Assembly: GCA_036675505.1 (NCBI GenBank)
Contig: JAKFEW010000151.1
Span: 1 to 44,448 of the forward strand
Source of the DNA: JAKFEW01 sp036675505
Lineage (GTDB): Bacteria > Cyanobacteriota > Sericytochromatia > S15B-MN24 > JAQBPE01
Direction: 5' to 3'
Length of the DNA: 44,448 nucleotides
Each line of letters opens with the position of its first letter. Within the stretch, counting starts at the first letter, position 1. Shown piece by piece: positions 7,063 through 15,900 of this stretch. The position numbers were made by a program, and so were the translations under genes. The notes below the pieces were generated by a model that ran no database searches, was not told the DNA's origin, and was given only the letters and a program-made list of their open reading frames with translations.

Positions 7063-9528
7063 CTAGAGATTGACTATGCGCTCGAAAGGAGTGTTTGTCT
7101 TAAGTTTGATCCCCTGATAAATTATCCGGGAGAATCCTTGGGTCTTTGCTAGAGCTTGTATCTCCAGAAACAGCTGGGCCATTGCGTCAACGCCGGCGGT
7201 CGATTTTATATCGACGTGCTTCAAGAAGAGGGTGCTGCGCTCAATTTCGACCAACGCGGTGAAGTGGGCCGAGGTGCCGTCCGGGCCGGCGACGTTCCGC
7301 GAGAACATTTTACCGTCCTCAAAGGTGCTTCCTGGGCTCGGCGATGGCGAGGGCTCAGGTCCAGGCCGAGGATTCGGATTTTTGGGCGGAGGCGGAGGCG
7401 GAGGAGCAGAGGCTGGGTCATACTCCGTTCCCGCTTCCATCAGCCAAATCAGGATGCCGAGCCAGGCTGGAGCCTTGAGGCCGCCGGGCTTAGTTCCGGT
7501 TGGGGGCTTGGTTTCGGTTGGCGGTTTCCCCCCTGGCTTGGTGCCGGCCGGCGGCGCTTCTGGCTTCACCTCAGGCACAGGACGCTCTTGAACCACTGCC
7601 GCTACCTGTCCAGACTGAGCAAGCCCAGTGGAATTACTCGGATACTGGAACGCATAGCTGTTTTGCTTGCCGATGCGGTTGCTGACAAGATCATAAGCAG
7701 AGATGTTTATTGCGACCGATCCTGCCTCGAATTCATCGGTCACATCTACCGCGCTCAAACGGTAGGCAGCACTCTTGTGAGTGGGCGGGGTGACCGTAAA
7801 GGTGAAGCTGATTTGGGTTCCATCGGCAGAGATTGTCGGCTCTGGGGCGCTGCTGACATGATTCCCGACAACCTTGCATTTCGTCTTCGCGGGGTCGAGA
7901 CCGGCAAGGCCAACATCCCGGACTGACGCGGTACCCGCCATGACGAGGCCGGTTCCGTCGGTTGTCCACGACTCAGCCTTGAGCGAGGTGACTTCAATCT
8001 CGGGTTTGGCGTTGTCGATGATAACGGTAGCCACTTGTTCCTGCGCGCCGGCCTTGAGGCGCAGGGCGTGCTGGCCGTCAGGCAAGGTAACACCATTTAC
8101 CTTGCCGTCCCAAATGAACTCGATTTCGCCAGAGTCTTGACCGGCTCCGGACGTGATGAGCCCAATCACACCATCAGCGGAGAGCGTCCAGGCCTCACCT
8201 GCGCCAATCGTAAGGTGGCAAGTATTCTTGGTAGTGTCTCCATTCGGTGAAAATGCCGTTTCGGCCGCTGCCAGCGTGAGCGGGCGCAGAGTCGGACTCG
8301 GACTGGGGCTCGGCACCTCGGAAGGGGCGAGCGAGGGCGCGGCCGTCGGCGTCGCGGTAGGCTCCGGGCTGGGGGAGGCAGCCACGCTGGGGACCGGACT
8401 GGGGCTCGGAGCGGGAGCCGGACGGACTCCGCTGCCCGGAGCGGCCCCAGTCGTCTTCTTGAGTTCACCCGTAACGGGGTCCCTGTACATGGTGGTGCGA
8501 CCACTCGAAGGCGCGGCTACTTTCTTGGCGCCCTTTGACTTGCTCGCGCCCCGGGCTGTCTCATCCGGGGTTAGCAACGCGTTCGCCTGCAGCTTGCCCT
8601 CCTTGTTTTTAGGCTTGGGATTGAACTGCATGGCGATGGAACAGTCGAACCAGCCGGTCAACGAGGTCGTGCCGCCTCTGACCGCGGCGCCCTTCACGAC
8701 GGTGTAGGGGCCGGGGTAGCTGAGCGAGGCGTAGTAGTTGCCGCTGCCTGCCGCGGCTCCGAAGCCGCTGACCCGCGTCCCGTCGGGAAGGGTGTATTGC
8801 TGGGTCGGGAAGAGCTTGGCGCATTCGACGAACGGGTCAGGCGTGCCGCGTCCCCAGCAGAACCCGGTATGCGTCGCGGAGCCGGATTGGACGAGAAACT
8901 GTTGATACGAAAGGTTATTCGGGTCGCAGCCAAAGACACTCGCCGCGTAGCCGTAACCCACGTACTCAGGCATCGGGATGCGCGTGTAACCGTACAGCGA
9001 CTCGCCGATGGAGCTGCTGTAACTCACGCTGAACGGGGCGAGAGTCGTGGCGGCCTGTTGGAGCTTGTAGCCTTGCGCGGCGGGGGCGCTGGCCTGCTGT
9101 TGCCGAGCCACGTCCGTTTCCAGCGCGTAAGTGCTGACGGGATCCGAGTTCTCCTGGTAGACCCAGCCCGTAGGCGTGCTTACCGCGAGAGACACAGCGG
9201 CTTCGGTCCCTGTCGCTGTCAGTGAGGCCGTAGATTGTTGCAGCTCGTAGGCCTTGAGGTCGACCAAGTCATCAATCCCTTCGGCCCCCAACTCTGGCCA
9301 GTCGGCCGCGAGCTCGTTCCAGACGCCCTGGGAGACGCTCATCAACTTCCGCCTCGGCGCGACAGCAGCTGTCGCCTGAAGGGGCGCTTGCTGCGCCGTC
9401 GGTGAAACGACCAGCTTGGCGGTCGGGACGGGTTGCTGACAGGCCAGCAAGGCCATAGCTAGGACCAGTGGAGTTCCCCGGGATAAAATCCGGTTCGCAA
9501 ACATGAGCCTTGCCCCTCTGCCAGACAT
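7063..9528 (-). CDS. Large lipoprotein with FlgD-like Ig domain, Pro-rich linkers and a toxin-like C-terminal tip
   Basis: An 821-aa protein with lipobox MALLAC (Cys30, or Cys22 if the second ATG at 9504 is used; both have acceptable SD sequences). In order: a large N-terminal region with aromatic, cysteine-containing stretches (to about 310); a P/S/A/T linker (about 365-415); a FlgD/CHU_C-type Ig segment starting with AETAFSPNGDT and IEFIWDGKVNGVTLPDGQHAL; more beta-rich domains; a hydrophobic piece (WLGILIWLMEAG); PPPPPPPKNPNPRPGPEPSPSPSPG; then an 80-residue tip (NVAGPDGTSAHFTALVEIE... AMAQLFLEIQALAKTQGFSRIIYQG). The tip resembles C-terminal domains of RHS/CDI-type polymorphic toxins, and the DNA becomes AT-richer there. 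Surface display of an effector is inferred. Confidence 0.75.
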   Translation of the reverse strand: MSGRGARLMFANRILSRGTPLVLAMALLACQQPVPTAKLVVSPTAQQAPLQATAAVAPRRKLMSVSQGVWNELAADWPELGAEGIDDLVDLKAYELQQSTASLTATGTEAAVSLAVSTPTGWVYQENSDPVSTYALETDVARQQQASAPAAQGYKLQQAATTLAPFSVSYSSSIGESLYGYTRIPMPEYVGYGYAASVFGCDPNNLSYQQFLVQSGSATHTGFCWGRGTPDPFVECAKLFPTQQYTLPDGTRVSGFGAAAGSGNYYASLSYPGPYTVVKGAAVRGGTTSLTGWFDCSIAMQFNPKPKNKEGKLQANALLTPDETARGASKSKGAKKVAAPSSGRTTMYRDPVTGELKKTTGAAPGSGVRPAPAPSPSPVPSVAASPSPEPTATPTAAPSLAPSEVPSPSPSPTLRPLTLAAAETAFSPNGDTTKNTCHLTIGAGEAWTLSADGVIGLITSGAGQDSGEIEFIWDGKVNGVTLPDGQHALRLKAGAQEQVATVIIDNAKPEIEVTSLKAESWTTDGTGLVMAGTASVRDVGLAGLDPAKTKCKVVGNHVSSAPEPTISADGTQISFTFTVTPPTHKSAAYRLSAVDVTDEFEAGSVAINISAYDLVSNRIGKQNSYAFQYPSNSTGLAQSGQVAAVVQERPVPEVKPEAPPAGTKPGGKPPTETKPPTGTKPGGLKAPAWLGILIWLMEAGTEYDPASAPPPPPPPKNPNPRPGPEPSPSPSPGSTFEDGKMFSRNVAGPDGTSAHFTALVEIERSTLFLKHVDIKSTAGVDAMAQLFLEIQALAKTQGFSRIIYQGIKLKTNTPFERIVNL

Positions 9529-9918
9529 CGGTTTACCCTCGCTATTTCGACAAGGTTAATTGCATATGCCACCAGACGAGCGTTGGTAAACATTAAGATC
9601 TGGCGATATTTACGGTTATCTCCTTATTGGGGGAGAATTTCGTACCCGAGCCCCCACCTGAAAATTCCGTAGTCAGCTCTTTTCAGCATCTGTGGGCCAT
9701 GTAATTTGCGTTATCAGGCTCCGATCTTGGCAGAAGCACGGTTCCCCTGGACTTGTGGCAAACACCGGCTCGTGAGCATTCACCAGACAGAATCACCACC
9801 TGAGCCAGGCGACCGCCGCGATAACAATCCTGCCGCGCATTGAAACTTCGTCGCCCCCCATCACGTAGTCGACGCAGCGAGGGCCGTGCACGCTGCCGGC
9901 CCGGTATGATGTGAGGGC
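9529..9918. other. 390-bp gene-free gap between divergent genes
   Basis: The region separates the leftward toxin-like lipoprotein from the rightward EF-hand gene and must contain both promoters. Its left part (9540-9640) is AT-rich like the accessory genes. A weak minus-strand promoter candidate is TTTACC (near 9588) with TATGCA 18 bases on. No RNA gene or strong terminator is visible; short reading frames across 9683-10072 are shadows of the next gene. Confidence 0.4.
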
Positions 9919-10278
9919 ATGACCATGAACCGACTCCCCCTGCTGGCGGCCGCGATCGCCGCAGCGACCACGCTCCTCGCCCCGGCCGCGCTGGCCCATG
10001 AGGGCCCGGGCAAGGGCGGCTGGAAGCCGATGCCGGCCTTCGAAACGATGGACACCAACAAGGACGGCGCATTGACGCTGGCCGAGTTCAGGGCCGGCCT
10101 CGCCGGCAAGCCGCGCATGCTGGCGCGGGCGGACAAGATGTTCAAGCGCACCGACGCCAATGGCGACGGCAAGGTCCAGAAGGCCGAGCTCGAGGCCTGG
10201 AAGGCCCGGCGCGCCGAGATGCGCGGCAAGCGCGGCGGCGGCAAGCCTGGCGCTGGCGACAAGGGCAGCGAGATGTAA
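9919..10278 (+). CDS. Exported EF-hand protein
   Basis: A 119-aa protein with a signal peptide (LLAAAIAAATTLLAPAALA, cleavage probably after ALA) and two canonical EF-hand loops: DTNKDGALTLAEF (about 53-65) and DANGDGKVQKAEL (about 78-90), each with Asp at positions 1, 3 and 5 and Glu at 12. It should bind calcium in the periplasm. The tail is basic and glycine-rich (RGKRGGGKPGAGDKG). It ends 7 bp before the MacA-like gene and probably shares its transcript, which suggests a link between calcium or metal sensing and the exporter. The start is the first ATG; an internal ATG two codons on is an alternative. Confidence 0.85.
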   Translation: MTMNRLPLLAAAIAAATTLLAPAALAHEGPGKGGWKPMPAFETMDTNKDGALTLAEFRAGLAGKPRMLARADKMFKRTDANGDGKVQKAELEAWKARRAEMRGKRGGGKPGAGDKGSEM

Positions 10279-10285
10279 AGCCGCG

Positions 10286-11647
10286 ATGGAAGCACCCCAC
10301 CTCAGCACGGCGCCCACCACCGAGCCCGACTGGCCCAGCGAGCCACGCCGGGGCGGCGGCCTGAAGCGCGCGCTCGCGTGGGGTGGCCTCGCCCTCGCGC
10401 TCGCCGGCGCGGGGTACGGCGGCTGGGTCTGGAGCTCGCGGCAGGCGCCTGTGAAGTACGTGACGGTCGCTATCGACCGCGGCGACATCGTCGCCAAGGT
10501 CACGGCCTCGGGCACGCTCGCGGCCTCGCGCACCGTCGAGGTCGGCAGCCAGATCTCGGGCCGCATCCAGCAGCTCTACGTCGACTTCAACTCGCCCGTG
10601 CGCAAGGGCCAGGTGCTCGCGCGCATCGACCCGCAGCTGCTCGTGGCAGCCAAGCAACAGGCCGTCGCCAACCAGGCGGCGGCCCGCGCGGCGCTGCGGC
10701 GGGCCCACGCGCAGGCGGGGGTGGCCGTGCGCGAGGCCGGGCGCGCAGGCTCGCTCGCCCGCCAGGGCTTCATCGCGGCCGCGGACCTCGACACCTCGCG
10801 CACCAACGCCGAGGTGGCGCGGGCCCAGATCGTCTCGGCCGAGGCCGCGCTCGCCCAGGCCGACGCCGCGGCGCGCCAGGCCGCGGCGAACCTGGGCTAC
10901 GCCGCGATCGTCTCGCCGATCGACGGCGTGGTGATCACGCGCAACGTGTCGGTGGGCCAGACCGTGGCCGCCTCGCTGCAGGCGCCCACGCTGTTCGTGC
11001 TGGCGGAAGACCTGCGCCGGCTCGAGGTCCAGGCCAACGTCGCGGAGGCGGACGTCGGCCGGCTGCGCCCCGGAATGAAGGCCGGGTTCACGGTCGACGC
11101 CTACCCGGGCGAGCCGTTCACCGGCACGATCCGGCAGATCCGCAACGCGCCGCAGACCGTGCAGAACGTGGTCACCTACCTGTCGATCCTCGAGGTCGCG
11201 AACCCCGATGGCCGCCTGCGGATCGGCATGACGGCCAACGTGGGCTTCGTGGAGGAGGCCGCGGAGGACGTGCTGCGCGTGCCGAACGCCGCGCTGCGGT
11301 ACCGCCCGAGCGAGGCGGCCTTCCCGCGCGGCGAGCGCCGCTGGGGCGGGACCGCGGGGCGGGAGGGCGAGCCACAGCGCGCCGGCGAGGCCACCCCGGG
11401 GCCCGAAGCCGGCGCGGAGGGCGAAGGCCAGCGGCGCTGGCGCGGCCCGCGCGTCTGGGTGCTCGACGGCGAGCGCATCCGCCCGGTGCGCGTCGAGACG
11501 GGGCTGACCGACGGCGCCTACACCGAGGTCGAGGACGGCGACCTCGCCGAGGGCGATCAGGTGATCACCGACGAGCTGGGCGCGGGCGCCTCGCCGCGTC
11601 CGAACGGCGGCGGTGCTCGCAACCGCCGCAGCCCGCGGATGTTCTAG
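10286..11647 (+). CDS. macA: MacA-type periplasmic adaptor (HlyD/RND MFP family)
   Basis: A 453-aa membrane-fusion protein. A single N-terminal transmembrane helix (about 30-50, ALAWGGLALALAGAGYGGWVW) is followed by the first lipoyl half (TASGTLAASRTVEVGSQISGRI), a helical hairpin (about 115-205, Ala/Gln-rich), the second lipoyl half (YAAIVSPIDGVVITRNVSVGQTV) and a beta-barrel domain (MKAGFTVDAYPGEPFTGTIRQIRN). It would link the MacB complex to a TolC-type channel, which is not in the window. An insertion rich in Gly/Glu/Arg (about 345-390) sits in the membrane-proximal domain. The ATG at 10286 is chosen because it follows the EF-hand stop directly. Confidence 0.9.
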   Translation: MEAPHLSTAPTTEPDWPSEPRRGGGLKRALAWGGLALALAGAGYGGWVWSSRQAPVKYVTVAIDRGDIVAKVTASGTLAASRTVEVGSQISGRIQQLYVDFNSPVRKGQVLARIDPQLLVAAKQQAVANQAAARAALRRAHAQAGVAVREAGRAGSLARQGFIAAADLDTSRTNAEVARAQIVSAEAALAQADAAARQAAANLGYAAIVSPIDGVVITRNVSVGQTVAASLQAPTLFVLAEDLRRLEVQANVAEADVGRLRPGMKAGFTVDAYPGEPFTGTIRQIRNAPQTVQNVVTYLSILEVANPDGRLRIGMTANVGFVEEAAEDVLRVPNAALRYRPSEAAFPRGERRWGGTAGREGEPQRAGEATPGPEAGAEGEGQRRWRGPRVWVLDGERIRPVRVETGLTDGAYTEVEDGDLAEGDQVITDELGAGASPRPNGGGARNRRSPRMF

Positions 11648-11649
11648 CC

Positions 11650-12429
11650 ATGACAGCAGTGCCCCCGCCGCCGCTCATCGCGCTCGCGGGCATCACCAAG
11701 GCCTACCGCATGGGCGACCAGACCGTCTGGGCGCTGCGCGGCGTGGACCTCACGATCCGCCGCGGCGAGTTCGTCGCGATCATGGGCGCGTCGGGCTCGG
11801 GCAAATCCACGCTCATGAACGTGATCGGCTGCCTCGATCGCCCCACCGCAGGCGTCTACAGGCTCGCCGGGCGCGAGGTGGGCGACCTCGACCGCTCGAC
11901 GCTCGCCGACGTCCGCAACCGCTGGATCGGCTTCGTGTTCCAGAGCTTCAACCTCCTGCCGCGCACGAGCGCGCAGGAAAACGTGGAGCTGCCGCTGGTC
12001 TACGCCGGCGTCGCCGCGCGCGAGCGCGCCGACCGGGCGCGCCAGGCGCTCGCGCGCGTGGGGCTCGAAGCCAGGCGCCACCACCGGCCCAACCAGCTCT
12101 CGGGTGGCCAGCAGCAGCGCGTGGCGATCGCCCGCGCGCTGGTCGCCCGCCCGCCGCTGCTGCTGGCCGACGAGCCGACCGGCAACCTGGACTCGCGCAC
12201 GAGCCTGGAGGTGATGGCGCTGCTGCAATCGTTGCAGGCGGAAGGGACCACCGTCGCGCTCGTCACGCATGAGCCAGACATCGCGGCGTTCGCCTCGCGC
12301 ACGATCGTCATGCGCGACGGCCGCATCCTCACGGACCGCCTCCAGACCCCGCACGACGCCGCCCAGGCGCTCGCCGCGGCGCCGCTGCCGCAGCCCGCGC
12401 CGGAGCCCGCGCCGGAGCCCGCGCCGTGA
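11650..12429 (+). CDS. MacB/LolD-type ABC transporter ATPase
   Basis: A 259-aa nucleotide-binding subunit with all motifs: Walker A GASGSGKST (about 43-51), Q-loop FVFQSFNLLP, signature LSGGQQQR, Walker B LLLADEPTGNLD with catalytic Glu, and the H-loop VTHEP. It belongs to the MacB/LolD/FtsE group, which drives mechanotransmission rather than substrate passage through the membrane. The C-terminus ends in a repeated PAPEPAPEPAP tail. It starts 2 bp after the MacA-like stop and ends overlapping the permease start by GTGA. ATPase and permease are separate genes here, whereas E. coli MacB is one fused protein. Confidence 0.93.
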   Translation: MTAVPPPPLIALAGITKAYRMGDQTVWALRGVDLTIRRGEFVAIMGASGSGKSTLMNVIGCLDRPTAGVYRLAGREVGDLDRSTLADVRNRWIGFVFQSFNLLPRTSAQENVELPLVYAGVAARERADRARQALARVGLEARRHHRPNQLSGGQQQRVAIARALVARPPLLLADEPTGNLDSRTSLEVMALLQSLQAEGTTVALVTHEPDIAAFASRTIVMRDGRILTDRLQTPHDAAQALAAAPLPQPAPEPAPEPAP

Positions 12430-13652
12430 ACCTCCTGGTGACTTTCCGGATCGCGCTGCGCGCGCTCATGGCCAACCCGCTGCGCTCGTTCCTCACCGTG
12501 CTCGGCGTGGTGATCGGCGTGGCCGCCGTGGTCGCGATGGTGGCCATCGGCGAGGGCGCCAAGGCGCAGGTGGAGGCGTCCTTCGCGAGCATGGGCACGG
12601 ACATGCTGATCGTGACCTCGGGGTCCTCCCGCGCGGGCGGCATGCGCGGCGGCGCCGGCTCCCAGCCGTCGCTCACCTGGGACGATCTCACCGCCATCCG
12701 CGCGCAGGCGCCGGCCGTGCGCGCGGCCACCGTGGATCTCCGCGCGAACGCGACGATCGCGAGCGAGGAGACGAACTGGTCGTCGCAGATCCACGGCACG
12801 AGCCCCGAGTTCTTCGAGGTCCGCCGCTGGCCCGTCGAGCGGGGGCAGGCGCTGACGCCCGCCGACGTCACCGGCGCGAGCAAGGTCGCCGTGCTCGGGC
12901 GCACGGTGGTGACCGAGCTCTACGGCCCTGACGCCGACCCGGTCGGGCGAACGATCCGCATCAACAACGCGCCTTTCGCGGTGGTGGGCGTGCTGCAGGC
13001 CAAGGGCCAGTCGCCGATGGGCCAGGACTACGACGACGTCGTCTACGTCCCGTACACCGCGTTCCAGAGCAAGATCCAGGGCAGCCCGTCCAAGTACGTC
13101 ACCGGCCAGATCCTGATCGCCGCGGCCGGCGGCGACACCACCCGCGCCCAGGCGCAGGTCGAGACGCTGCTGCGCGAGCGCCACCGGCTCGGCGGCGAGG
13201 AGGAGGACGACTTCTCGATCCGCAACCTCGCCGAGATCGCGAGCGCCCGCCAGGAAGGCACGCAGACGATGAGCCTGCTGCTCGCGAGCATCGCCGCGGT
13301 GTCGCTGCTGGTGGGCGGCATCGGGATCATGAACATCATGCTGGTGTCGGTGACCGAGCGGACGCGCGAGATCGGGCTGCGGATGGCGATCGGCGCGAAG
13401 CCCAACCACGTGCTCGCCCAGTTCCTGGTCGAGGCGGTGGTGCTCTCGATGGCCGGCGGCATCCTCGGCGCGGCCCTCGGCTGCGCCACGGCCCTGTGGG
13501 TGGCCCGGCAGTTCGAGTGGTCGGTCGCGCTGCGGGCGGACGTGCTGCTGATGGCGATGGCGTTCAGCATGCTCGTGGGCGTCGGCTTCGGGCTCTATCC
13601 GGCGCTCAAGGCCTCGCGCCTCCAGCCGATCGACGCGCTGCGCTCCGAGTGA
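12426..13652 (+). CDS. MacB-type ABC transporter permease (FtsX family)
   Basis: A 408-aa permease with an N-terminal membrane helix (PLRSFLTVLGVVIGVAAVVAMVAIG), the large MacB periplasmic core domain (about 45-270) and three C-terminal helices in the FtsX domain (MSLLLASIAAVSLLVGGIGIMNIMLVSV then TERTREIGLRMAIGAK, a conserved cytoplasmic coupling segment). It would form the MacAB tripartite pump or a lipoprotein-handling complex with the two genes before it. The GTG start overlaps the ATPase stop (GTGA). It converges on the histidine kinase gene with only 4 bp between stops. Confidence 0.93.
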   Translation: MNLLVTFRIALRALMANPLRSFLTVLGVVIGVAAVVAMVAIGEGAKAQVEASFASMGTDMLIVTSGSSRAGGMRGGAGSQPSLTWDDLTAIRAQAPAVRAATVDLRANATIASEETNWSSQIHGTSPEFFEVRRWPVERGQALTPADVTGASKVAVLGRTVVTELYGPDADPVGRTIRINNAPFAVVGVLQAKGQSPMGQDYDDVVYVPYTAFQSKIQGSPSKYVTGQILIAAAGGDTTRAQAQVETLLRERHRLGGEEEDDFSIRNLAEIASARQEGTQTMSLLLASIAAVSLLVGGIGIMNIMLVSVTERTREIGLRMAIGAKPNHVLAQFLVEAVVLSMAGGILGAALGCATALWVARQFEWSVALRADVLLMAMAFSMLVGVGFGLYPALKASRLQPIDALRSE

Positions 13653-13656
13653 CCGC

Positions 13657-15003
13657 TCAGGCCTGCGCCGCGGGCAGCCGCAGCGCAGCCACCGTCCCGC
13701 CGCCGGCCTGTGAAGTCACCGCGACGCTGCCGCCGTGCCCCTCCGCGATCCGCTTCACGATCGAGAGCCCCAGCCCGGCCCCGCCCGTCTCGCGGCTGCG
13801 CGAGGTATCCGGCCGGTAGAACGGCTCGAAGATGTGCGGCAGGTGCTCGGCCTGGATGCCGGGGCCCGTGTCCTCGATGCGCGCGACGGCGTAGGCGCCC
13901 TCGCCGCGCGTCGCGACCCGCACTTGGTCGCCCGGCGACGTGTACTTGATCGCGTTGTCGAGCAGGTTGCCGATCGCCCGCGCGACCAGCTTGGGATCGC
14001 CCACGGCCGGCGCGGGCGCGAGGTCGGCCTCGAGCGCGACGCCCTTCTGCTCGGCGAACAACCCGCGCTCGGCCACGAGCGCCCGCGCGATCTCGGCGAG
14101 ATCGAGGCGGGTCCACTCGACGCGGTCCTGGTAGCCGCCGCGCGCGAGCGCCAGCACGTCGCCGACCAGCTCGTCGACGGCGCGCAGCTCGTTCTCGAAG
14201 ATCTGCGTCACCGGCCCCGGCGCGCCCTCGCGCTGGATCAGCGGCAGCGCGATCATCATGCGCGCGAGCGGGCCGCGGATCTCGTGGGAGACGTCGGTGA
14301 GCAGGCGCTCGCGCTGCTCGAAGGCATCCTTGAGGTCGACGCGCATCTTCTCGAAGGCGCGCTCGAGCTCGCCGAACTCGTCGCGGCGATCGATCGCGAC
14401 CGGCGTGTCGAGGTCGCCGCCGCCGAGGCGCTGGGCGATGCCCACCATGTCGCGCAGCGGGCGCAGCACCCACAGGTACAGCGGCGGCACGATGATGAGC
14501 ATCAGGAGCAGGATCCAGACCCAGGCCAGGTCCGGCGCGAAAGGCCCGAAGACGCCCGGGCGGGGCGGGCCTCCCGGCCCAGCGGGGTGGCCCGGGCCGC
14601 GGCCGAAGTGCGGCGACACCTCGAGGGCGCCCACCGGCGTGCCGCCATGATCGATGCGCGCCCAGTGCCGGGGCCGCTCGCCCGGCAGGTGTGGATCGAC
14701 GATCAGGTTGTCCGCGCCGAGCGCCGCCGGGATCGCGGGGTCGCCCCAGGGCACGAAGCGCAGCTCGTGGCGCGAGACGCCCTCGAACTCGGCGAGTCGC
14801 GCGCGGGTGGGCGGCGTCCCTTTCCATTCGCGCTCGACCTCGCGCTCGAGGAACGTCAGCGTCGGCAGCACGAAGGCCGGCGCGTCGAAGCGGCGCCCGA
14901 TCTCGAAGAGCTTGCGGGCGACGAAGATCGTGGGCGGGATGGCGAGGAAGAAGACGATCGTGGCGTAAGCGGCGGTCTTGAAGACCAGCGAGCGACCTAC
15001 CAC
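13657..15003 (-). CDS. Membrane sensor histidine kinase (HAMP, HisKA, HATPase)
   Basis: A 448-aa sensor kinase. It has TM1 near residues 8-28, a periplasmic domain of about 130 residues, TM2 (WVWILLLMLIIVPPLYLWVL), a HAMP domain (PLRDMVGIAQRLGGGDLDTPV), an H-box DVSHEIRGPLARM with the phospho-accepting His, an N-box GNLLDNAIKYT, G1 DTGPGI and G2 GGAGLGLSIVKRIAEGHGG. The GTG start overlaps the last 7 bases of the response regulator gene. Gene order regulator then kinase, the architecture and a divergent LTxxQ gene resemble the CpxRA-CpxP layout, though sequence identity to CpxA is not claimed. Confidence 0.92.
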   Translation of the reverse strand: MVGRSLVFKTAAYATIVFFLAIPPTIFVARKLFEIGRRFDAPAFVLPTLTFLEREVEREWKGTPPTRARLAEFEGVSRHELRFVPWGDPAIPAALGADNLIVDPHLPGERPRHWARIDHGGTPVGALEVSPHFGRGPGHPAGPGGPPRPGVFGPFAPDLAWVWILLLMLIIVPPLYLWVLRPLRDMVGIAQRLGGGDLDTPVAIDRRDEFGELERAFEKMRVDLKDAFEQRERLLTDVSHEIRGPLARMMIALPLIQREGAPGPVTQIFENELRAVDELVGDVLALARGGYQDRVEWTRLDLAEIARALVAERGLFAEQKGVALEADLAPAPAVGDPKLVARAIGNLLDNAIKYTSPGDQVRVATRGEGAYAVARIEDTGPGIQAEHLPHIFEPFYRPDTSRSRETGGAGLGLSIVKRIAEGHGGSVAVTSQAGGGTVAALRLPAAQA

Positions 15004-15707
15004 TGGAAGCGGTATCCCATCCCGCGCACGGTGAACAGGTGCCTGGGGTTGCGCGGATCGAGCTCGATTTTCGAGCGCAGGCGGCTCACGTGGGAGTCCA
15101 CCGCGCGGTCGAAGGCCTCCACGGCGCCGGCCTCGTCGAGCACGTCCATCAGCTCCGCGCGCGAGAACACCCGGCCCGGCGCGTCCGTGAGGGCCTCGAG
15201 CAGGCGGTACTCGGTGGCGGTGAGCGCGAACTCGCGGCCCGCGAGCCTGAGCGTGCGGCGATCCTTGTCGAGCGTGTTGCCGGACGTCTCGAGCGGCGGC
15301 CGGCGGCGCAGCACGGCCGCGACGCGCGCGAGCAGCTCGAGGTGGTTGAAGGGCTTCGGCAGGTAGTCGTCCGCGCCCAGGTTGAGGCCCTTGATGCGGT
15401 CCGTGTCGCCCCCCTTGCCGGTCAGCATGATGATGGGCGTCTGCTCACCCGCCTCGCGCAGCTTGCGCACGACCTCGAAGCCATCGAGCTCGGGCAGCAT
15501 CACGTCGAGCAGCAACAGCTCGGGCTTGTCGGCGAGCAGCGGGATGCCCTTCGACGGGCGGTCGGCCCAGACGAGGTCGAAGCCCTCTTCGGCCAGCACC
15601 GATTTGAGGAGCATGGCGAGGGTCTGGTCGTCGTCGATCAAGAGCAGCTTGCGCATGGGTGGTTTCGGGGGATCGGGAGGGGGATCGGGAGGCGGCTCGA
15701 CCAGCAT
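14997..15707 (-). CDS. OmpR/PhoB-family response regulator
   Basis: A receiver domain plus winged-helix DNA-binding domain. Acidic pocket IDDD, phospho-acceptor in LLLLDVMLPELDGF, conserved Thr in MLTGKG and Lys in YLPKPF are all present. The C-terminal half has LTATEYRLLEAL, the recognition region VDSHVSRLRSKIE and the wing VRGMGYRFQW. Start choice is open. The ATG at 15656 gives the usual 219-aa protein but has no SD. The ATG at 15707 has AAGGA and adds a 17-residue proline-rich leader (VEPPPDPPPDPPKPP). I give the longer form. Family members bind direct repeats spaced by about 11 bp. Confidence 0.9.
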   Translation of the reverse strand: MLVEPPPDPPPDPPKPPMRKLLLIDDDQTLAMLLKSVLAEEGFDLVWADRPSKGIPLLADKPELLLLDVMLPELDGFEVVRKLREAGEQTPIIMLTGKGGDTDRIKGLNLGADDYLPKPFNHLELLARVAAVLRRRPPLETSGNTLDKDRRTLRLAGREFALTATEYRLLEALTDAPGRVFSRAELMDVLDEAGAVEAFDRAVDSHVSRLRSKIELDPRNPRHLFTVRGMGYRFQW

Positions 15708-15779
15708 AGCGAAGGTCCTTGTCAGCAGTATGTCCGGCGGTGGATCCACCAAGGTTGAGGCCATCCATGGCAATGTTTC

Positions 15780-15854
15780 CGAAATATCATGTGGGTTTAA
15801 CTTCGAAATAACCATCCTGCGAAATTGTCGCCACAATCCTGACCTACATTGTGG
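15780..15854. promoter_or_regulatory. Divergent control region with repeated and palindromic elements
   Basis: Between the response regulator and the LTxxQ lipoprotein, the + strand holds CGAAAT three times (15780, 15804, 15820). TTTAAC at 15796 and ATAACC at 15808 place TAAC at an 11-bp period. There is also a palindrome ATTGT-cgcc-ACAAT at 15824-15837, and CCACAAT at 15831 pairs with ATTGTGG at 15848. This dense cluster lies where both divergent promoters must be and is a likely target of the adjacent response regulator. No consensus -35/-10 pair stands out. Confidence 0.5.
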
Positions 15855-15900
15855 ACATTGCCCGTTACCCCGCTGGATGGTCCCGATGGAGGATGCCCCG

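Noticed and set aside
13735..15366. 543-aa plus-strand open frame
   Set aside because: Shadow of the histidine kinase and response regulator genes.
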